Shown here piece by piece: positions 1 through 5,800 of a stretch of 7,973 bases of DNA. This DNA comes from Planctomycetaceae bacterium (lineage in GTDB: Bacteria; Planctomycetota; Planctomycetia; Pirellulales; Lacipirellulaceae). Under the pieces are notes generated by a model that saw nothing but the letters and a program-made list of their open reading frames with translations, did not search any database and was not told where the DNA came from. The DNA lies in contig PATG01000047.1 of NCBI GenBank assembly GCA_002713555.1, forward strand, positions 1 through 7,973, written 5' to 3'. Each line of letters opens with the position of its first letter. Positions within the stretch are counted from its first letter, which is position 1. The position numbers and the translations under genes were made by a program.

Positions 1-401
1 TGTTTCCCAACGTGCGTCGCGAGCCGCCGAGTAAGTTCAAAGTTGGTTTTCCAGATTCCTTTCCTGCCGGCCAGGTGCAGACGAAATTCAAGGCCCAGTA
101 TGGAGTTTGGGTTGCCAATGCCGAATACAACGGCGTGCGGCAAATATATGCCCTCAAATCCGTCTGCACACACCTGGGTTGTACGCCTAGTTGGCTGGAA
201 GCCGAGCAAAAGTACAAATGTCCTTGCCACGGCAGCGGATTTTACAAAGACGGTATCAATTTCGAAGGTCCTGCCCCACGGCCCTTGGAGCGATGTGCAA
301 TTCGTATAGCCGACGATGGGCAGATCGAAATCGACAAGAGTCGTACCTTCCAAGAAGAAATGGGCCAGTGGGAAGATTCCGCCTGTTATGTTCCTGTTTA
401 G
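1..401 (+). CDS. qcrA: Rieske 2Fe-2S protein of a bc/b6f-type complex (5'-truncated by the window edge)
   Basis: This is the iron-sulfur subunit that takes the first electron from quinol at the Qo site and passes it to a cytochrome c. Residues here are counted from the GTG at position 12. Both cluster boxes are intact: CTHLGC (C52, H54 ligands; C57) and CPCHGSGF (C70, H73 ligands; C72), with C57-C72 as the expected disulfide, followed by GPAPRPL (86-92). The frame is open to the left edge and reads FPN just before the GTG. No N-terminal membrane anchor is present, so the real start must lie upstream and the GTG is probably internal. The stop is TAG at 399-401. Box 2 keeps Ser (S75) but has Phe (F77) where high-potential Rieske proteins have Tyr. 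Cytochrome b follows after 77 bases, which supports a complex III role over a Rieske oxygenase. The symbol could equally be petC. Confidence 0.93.
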   Translation, partial: FPNVRREPPSKFKVGFPDSFPAGQVQTKFKAQYGVWVANAEYNGVRQIYALKSVCTHLGCTPSWLEAEQKYKCPCHGSGFYKDGINFEGPAPRPLERCAIRIADDGQIEIDKSRTFQEEMGQWEDSACYVPV

Positions 402-478
402 GTAGTCTGTATACCCATGAGTAATTTGTCTGCTTTATCCGTGCTGAACCCTGAATTTTAGATACCCGTATTCCTGCC

Positions 479-1255
479 ATGCCAAACTTGGGCGAAATCA
501 TTCGCGAATCGCAAATCTGGAAAAGCGTTTTTCGGCACCCTATGCCCGTCGATCGCCGCAATCGTATCGTGGTGATGTTGACCAACTTTTTCCTGCATTT
601 GCACCCGGTTTCTGTGAAGAAGCAGGGGATTGCTCTCTCATACACATGGTGCATGGGGGGGGTGACTTTCTTCCTGTTTCTCGTTGAAACAGTGACTGGC
701 GTGCTGCTGATGTTTTATTATCGGCCGACCGTGGAGTGGGCATTTACAGACATTCAAATGCTGCGTGATGTCCACTCATTGGGGATCATGCGCGAGATCC
801 ACAGATGGGGTGCTCACGCAATGGTGATTACCGTGTGGTTGCATATGTACCGTGTCTTCCTCACAGGAAGCTACAAGCCGCCACGGGAATTTAATTGGGT
901 CGTTGGAGTTTTCTTGCTGCTGCTCACTCTCCTGTTGTCCTTTACGGGGTACTTGCTGCCCTGGGATCAATTGGCCGTGTGGGCGATCACGGTAGGATCG
1001 AATATGGCCAGAGCCACGCCGTTCCTGGGCCATGAAGGTCCCGGGCAACAGTTGTTGACCCTGGGAGGTGTCGACATGATCACCAATGCCTCGGATGCTC
1101 GTTTTGCGCTATTAGGTGCGCGCGAGGTCGGCGAAGAAACACTTAATCGTTTTTATATTTTGCACTGTATTGCAATTCCGCTTGGGGTGGCACTGCTCTT
1201 AGCTATCCACTTTTGGCGGGTCAGAAAGGATGGTGGCATTAGCGGACCGTTGTAG
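479..1255 (+). CDS. petB: Cytochrome b, b6-type N-terminal half (four-helix, dihaem)
   Basis: This integral membrane subunit carries the two b haems and forms the Qi site and part of the Qo site. Of its 258 residues, about 54-80, 108-128, 139-160 and 226-246 form helices A-D. Haem ligands are H108 and H122 in helix B (HRWGAH and [10 protein letters not shown]) and H229 and H244 in helix D (RFYILH, AIHFW). The spacings of 14 and 15 match cytochrome b6; bc1 cytochrome b has 14 and 14. PWDQ (161-164), FYYRPTV (79-85) and the ending GGISGPL are also b6 hallmarks. C58 in WCMGG aligns with the b6 cysteine that binds haem c(n)/c(i). The protein is longer than chloroplast b6 (about 215), through an N-terminal extension and an insertion of about 20 residues between helices C and D. 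The ATG at 479 has no clear Shine-Dalgarno sequence; it is the first ATG in frame and leaves a sensible cytoplasmic N-terminus. Confidence 0.95.
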   Translation: MPNLGEIIRESQIWKSVFRHPMPVDRRNRIVVMLTNFFLHLHPVSVKKQGIALSYTWCMGGVTFFLFLVETVTGVLLMFYYRPTVEWAFTDIQMLRDVHSLGIMREIHRWGAHAMVITVWLHMYRVFLTGSYKPPREFNWVVGVFLLLLTLLLSFTGYLLPWDQLAVWAITVGSNMARATPFLGHEGPGQQLLTLGGVDMITNASDARFALLGAREVGEETLNRFYILHCIAIPLGVALLLAIHFWRVRKDGGISGPL

Positions 1256-1281
1256 AGACGTACCTGATTGAGGTTCGAAGA

Positions 1282-1312
1282 GCCAGCGTATTGAAAGAGA
1301 GAATATGCTGGC
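1282..1312 (+). other. Intergenic RNA hairpin between the two cytochrome b genes
   Basis: Arms GCCAGCGTATT (1282-1292) and AATATGCTGGC (1302-1312) pair over 11 bp, with one G-U wobble, around a nine-base purine loop (1293-1301). No U-run follows, so it does not look like an intrinsic terminator. It lies in the 111-base gap between the cytochrome b and subunit IV genes, whose products must be made in equal amounts. A processing or mRNA-stabilising role is possible but is inference. Confidence 0.5.
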
Positions 1313-1366
1313 AATTCTTGAATCCTGATCCTGGACCTTTCGCTCTTCGCCCCTTGCCCCTCACGC

Positions 1367-2767
1367 ATGACTCACGGACTGACCGACCCACAGTATTATG
1401 AAATGGTAGCCTCTTTCTTGGGGCCCTTTTACATTGCGCTGGCCTGCATGAACGGTTTGGCTGCGCTCTACTTGTGGCGTACGGAGCAGGCCAAAGATTG
1501 GTTTGGCCTGCCACTTCCGTTTGTGGGCAAGATTCAAATTACCAATGTCCAAATATGGCTACTGGTTTCTATGTTGTTTGCCATTTTGGGAGCTTGGGCT
1601 GGTGGGGGAGGTGTTGCAGATCTTTCCTTACCCGAATCTTGGCGCGATGCAATCAATAAGGGTACGGGGCCGGTTATCTACAGTGTTGGTACAACCCTCG
1701 GGCTTGTGGTGCTCTACATTTTCAGGGCCTGGTTCGTTCGCCCCGCCGTGGCCTGGTGGATCTGGAACCTGATGTGGCTCTTCCTGGGCCTGTCGATGAC
1801 AGATCGTGACTTTTACGAAATCGTTGCCAAGCCGGATAACGTGCCCATTGTGATGCTGGTGTTCTTATTGGCCTTTTTCACTTGGTTGGGAACTTACCAG
1901 GCAGTTGAAAACGACCGCCGCATGGAACGGGGCGAACCGCCGCTAGAAAAAGTGAACAACGAAAAAGTTCTCGTATGGCCCGATCTGGTCTATACCGAGC
2001 TGATTTGCATGATCGCTCTGACGGCCTTTCTGATCTTTTGGGCCATAGCGCTTCCGGCACCTCTGGAAGAGCCGGCCAGTGCGGTAAAAACGCCCAACCC
2101 GTCCAAGGCCCCTTGGTACTTTCTTGGTTTGCAGGAAATGCTGGTCTACTACGATCCCTGGATGGCAGGTGTTGTGCTACCCAGCTTGATCGTCGCGGGA
2201 CTGATGGCGATTCCCTACATTGACTTCAATAAGTCGGGGAATGGTTATTACACGATCAAAGAGCGCACCTTCAGCTACACGATCTTTCAGTTTGGCTTTT
2301 TGGAAATGTGGGTCACCTTGATCGTGCTGGGGACTTTGCTGCGAGGTCCAAACTGGAACTTCTTTGGACCTTACGAACACTGGGATGCGCATAAAGTCGA
2401 AGCACTGAATAATGTCAACTTGTCCGAATACTTTTGGGAAAAATCAGCGCTGAACATGATTCTTCCTGCAGCCCCTGCTTTAGAGAGTTGGCCAGCCTTG
2501 CTGCGTCCCTTTGGCCAGTTTTTTGGGTTGTTATTTGGTCGCGAGTTGCCGGGGACTTTGCTGGTGCTTGGTTACTTTATCGCACTACCCCCGATTATGG
2601 CTCTGACGGTTTTCCGTAAATTCTATACCCGTATGGGATTCATCCGTTTCATGGTGATGGCCAACTTGTTGTTGTTCATGGCATCTCTCCCCATCAAGAT
2701 GGTCCTGCGTTGGGTATTTAATTTGAAGTATTTGATTTCCATCCCTGAATATTTTTTCAACTTTTAG
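1367..2767 (+). CDS. Subunit-IV-like C-terminal cytochrome b with extra N-terminal membrane domain
   Basis: This 466-residue protein appears to supply the C-terminal half of cytochrome b, completing the Qo site. The core begins near residue 203 (VWPDLVYTE) with helix E (about 208-229), the Qo loop with APWYFLGLQEML (248-259), helix F (265-284) and helix G (303-324). A periplasmic loop of about 70 residues (with NWNFFGPYEHW) and two more helices (about 396-416 and 425-450) follow. The PEWY glutamate is replaced by proline. Residues 1-200 hold about five further hydrophobic segments (17-37, 61-80, 103-124, 128-145, 158-179). Arg/Lys-rich loops after segments 1, 3 and 5 suggest a periplasmic N-terminus and put the charged linker (181-202) in the cytoplasm, where subunit IV should start. 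The only His in this extra domain is H3 and it has no CXXCH, so it probably binds no haem; its role is unknown. No Shine-Dalgarno sequence precedes the ATG. Its place directly after the b6-type gene supports the assignment. Confidence 0.88.
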   Translation: MTHGLTDPQYYEMVASFLGPFYIALACMNGLAALYLWRTEQAKDWFGLPLPFVGKIQITNVQIWLLVSMLFAILGAWAGGGGVADLSLPESWRDAINKGTGPVIYSVGTTLGLVVLYIFRAWFVRPAVAWWIWNLMWLFLGLSMTDRDFYEIVAKPDNVPIVMLVFLLAFFTWLGTYQAVENDRRMERGEPPLEKVNNEKVLVWPDLVYTELICMIALTAFLIFWAIALPAPLEEPASAVKTPNPSKAPWYFLGLQEMLVYYDPWMAGVVLPSLIVAGLMAIPYIDFNKSGNGYYTIKERTFSYTIFQFGFLEMWVTLIVLGTLLRGPNWNFFGPYEHWDAHKVEALNNVNLSEYFWEKSALNMILPAAPALESWPALLRPFGQFFGLLFGRELPGTLLVLGYFIALPPIMALTVFRKFYTRMGFIRFMVMANLLLFMASLPIKMVLRWVFNLKYLISIPEYFFNF

Positions 2768-2794
2768 ATAAATTTCGCTTTGCGCAAGATAAAT
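2766..2794 (+). repeat. Short direct repeat AGATAAAT at the 3' end of the subunit IV gene
   Basis: AGATAAAT occurs at 2766-2773 (overlapping the TAG stop) and again at 2787-2794, 21 bases apart, i.e. about two helical turns. Between the copies is the 8-bp palindrome TTGCGCAA. The spacing would suit a dimeric regulator, but the repeat is short and could be chance. Confidence 0.25.
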
Positions 2795-2854
2795 CTGAGC
2801 AGTGGACTCTGCCAGGAACATTAGCGTGCAGCGCCTAACAACTCCCAACGAATC

Positions 2855-5800
2855 ATGCCTGCTACGGAACAAACTTGGCGTAATCAAAAGGTGATGCACA
2901 TCATCTTTGGTGGTTCTGCGCTAGTGATGCTGATCGCTACGCTTTGGATGTTGGCAAAAGACCACAATCGGGAGTGGAAAGAATGGCAGCTTGCGAATCG
3001 CCAGAAAGAAGCATGGATGACGCAAGCCATGCGTGAGGAAAAGGCAGAGCTGTTTAAATCACAGCTTGATATGCAAGAAGCAGATTTAAGGCGATTGCAG
3101 AGTGAGCCGATTGATTCATCCTTCCTGGAGCGTTTTCAAGATGAAGTGGTAGCCGAAAAGAAACGCGTGGCTCTGCAGGATACCGAGAAGTCGGGCACCG
3201 AAACGCAGAGTTCTCAAGACCCAGAAGGTGACCCCAGCCAAGACGACGAGTTTTCGCAGCTAAGGGAGTCTTTGGCCGCTTTTAATGAGTTCGCGCAGGC
3301 AGCACAAGCGGCACGTACTGAAGTAGCTGCCAAACGAGCTGCAAATGAGGGCGCTCAGGAGCCTGTTGCAGACACTGGAGAGGTATCATCCGAAGAAGCC
3401 AAGGTGGATCCGGCCCTGCTGGTGACTCTCGAGTCGAATGAAACCGAGGCTCTTCAAGCACGCAAAGACGTACTGGCTCAATTTAATAAGTTTATTCGAA
3501 AAGCAAAGTTCCGAGAAAGGCAGCTTGTGGGCAAACGTAAGTTTGTCAGCGCCGATCGTACGGCTTCGGTAAGTGAAAAAGGCCTGAAAATCGGCGAATC
3601 AGCCAGCCCGGACGTCCTTGCCGAACTCCAGGAAAAGATCCAGGGCTATACCGATGAGATTGATCAATTAACGGATCGTATCGCCTCTACAAAAGCACAC
3701 CGAATGGTGCTCGAAAGAATCTTTGGTGAAGTCAACGCCGAGATCAATGGTGTTTCTAAACAGAGCCAGGCCTTACTTACGGAATTGTCTCGCCTTGACG
3801 AATTAACAAGCAAAAACACTTGGAACCCGGGTGAATGGGTAACACGCTGGCCGGTCCTGAATGCACTCTACGATGGTAACGTGCGTATTGATCAGATCTG
3901 GTTGCCTGACATGACAATCAATTTTAATTTTTCGCAAGTTGCGAGATTTGACCGTTGCAAGACATGCCACCAATCCATTTCGCAAACGGCGCCTGGCACG
4001 GCTTCTGAACCGGCCTATCCGACTTTGCCCATCGATCAGCGTGAGCTGGTCATTGATTTGCAAACTCCCGAAGCCGCACCGGCTGAAGGTGCGACTATTC
4101 GCGATGTTTACGGGTTGGTGCTCGAAGCCGGTGTGATGAATTATGCAGATGTTACGGTGCACTATGTTTTGCCCGAAAGTCTGGCGGCCAAAGCAGGGTT
4201 GGAGTCTGGTGATATTATTCGTATGGCAGGCGACCAGAACGTCTATGATCCCGAGACAGTCGAGTCGTATCTCCTGGACCGAAGTCACTGGGGAGAGTTT
4301 GCCGGGCTCTCGATACTCCGCGGTTTTGACCATCCGTTCACTTCGCATCCGCGACTGGATTTATTTTTGACCGACTCTAGTCCGCATCCAGAGAAGGATC
4401 TGGGTTGTACGATTTGTCATGACGGACAAGGTAGCGGAACGGAATTTCTCTGGACTTCACATACGCCAAATACGGTAGAGCAACAAATTAAATGGACCCG
4501 TTCGCACGGTTGGTTTGATAATCATCATTGGATTTTTCCGATGAAACCTTCCCGTTTTGTAGAAAGCAATTGCCTCAAGTGCCACCACGAAAAAGGATCG
4601 CTGGAACCCAGCGAACGTTTCCCAGAACCACCCGCACCGAAATTAGTAGAAGGCTGGTCACTCGTAGAAAAATATGGTTGCTTCGGCTGTCACGAAGTTG
4701 GTGGCTACGATGGTCCTGACAGACGCATTGGTCCAGATGTCCGACTGGAGCCCAACTACGCCGAAGTTGCACAGCAAATCCTGCAGGATAAAGGATTTTC
4801 GGAAGAGCAGAGCCACTGGATAGAAACTTTGGCAAATCGGCCCGACGATGATCGTCTGCGACACCAGATCATTGCCGTCTTAGAGCAGGATGCCAAATTG
4901 GCCAGCCAGGAGAGTGCAAACGGTTCGCCCTCAGGGCCCCAATTGCGTCCCGAAACCCATAAGCTGGTTGCAGCTCTTAAAGATGTTGAAGCTCCAGGCT
5001 CTTACCGCAAGCCTGGGCCAAGCTTGAGATTTTTACGTTCGAAAGTCGAATTCGACTGGCTCTATAGTTGGATCGAAAAGCCTGCCAATTTCAGACCCTC
5101 AACACGTATGCCGCAGTTTTTTGGTTTGCATGAGCATTTGCAGGATCAAGATGACCATGCTGAGCTGGAGGTGGCTAAGCGGTTTGAGCCAGTTGAGATT
5201 CGAGCGCTGACCGAATTCTTATTGGTCAACAGTAGCAGTGAATTCGAGTATCTCGCACGCCCTGCAGAAGTGACCGAAAAACCTTCGGTTGAGCGTGGTA
5301 AGTGGTTGTTTGAATCACGTGGGTGTCTCGCCTGCCACTCGCACGATGGCTTTTCGGGAATTGCCTCCGATCAAGGGCCTGATCTATCACGTATCAGCGC
5401 CAAGTTTAAGGGAAGCGCGAAGGGAGCCCTCTGGCTTTATTCCTGGGTCAAACAGCCAAATCGTTACCACGTTCGGACCAAAATGCCCGTTTTGTATTTG
5501 GATCCGATTGCTGAAAAAGACGCCACTGGCAAGCCTACAGGAGCTGTCACCGATCCAGCTGCAGACATCACGGCCTTCCTGCTGGCTGGCGGGTCAGACT
5601 GGACGCCAGACAAGCAGCCTGAGGCCTGGTCGGCCGATGCAGAAGCAGCGCTTCAAGACTTGGCGCAAGAATGGCTCGCGAGTGATACCATCCCTTCGGT
5701 GCGGGCCAAGAAATTCATTCATGGCGAGGGGATACCTGCCCATTTAGAGCCGGTACTCAAAGCGGACGAAAAACTACTCATCGGTCTCAATAATCGGAAC

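Noticed and set aside
12..14. GTG as the start codon of the Rieske protein
   Set aside because: The frame continues upstream (FPN) without a stop, and a start here would leave the protein without its membrane anchor.
417..461. A 14-codon open frame (MSNLSALSVL...) between the Rieske and cytochrome b genes
   Set aside because: Very short, no ribosome binding site, no recognisable feature; length is as expected by chance.
402..478. Possible internal promoter before cytochrome b
   Set aside because: No pair of -35 and -10 like boxes at proper spacing; the gene order suggests co-transcription.
1282..1330. Intrinsic terminator at the intergenic hairpin
   Set aside because: No U-run follows the stem, and the next gene belongs to the same complex.
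2799..2812. Small hairpin GCAG/CTGC before the octahaem gene
   Set aside because: Only four base pairs; not distinguishable from chance.
3803..4348. Open frame of 181 codons on the reverse strand
   Set aside because: It lies fully inside the octahaem gene, across the first CXXCH and the PDZ domain, has no recognisable motif, and is a shadow of the coding strand.
5289..5747. Open frame of 152 codons on the + strand in another frame
   Set aside because: It overlaps the CLACH haem domain of the real gene, and its Arg/Pro-rich composition is typical of an out-of-frame translation.
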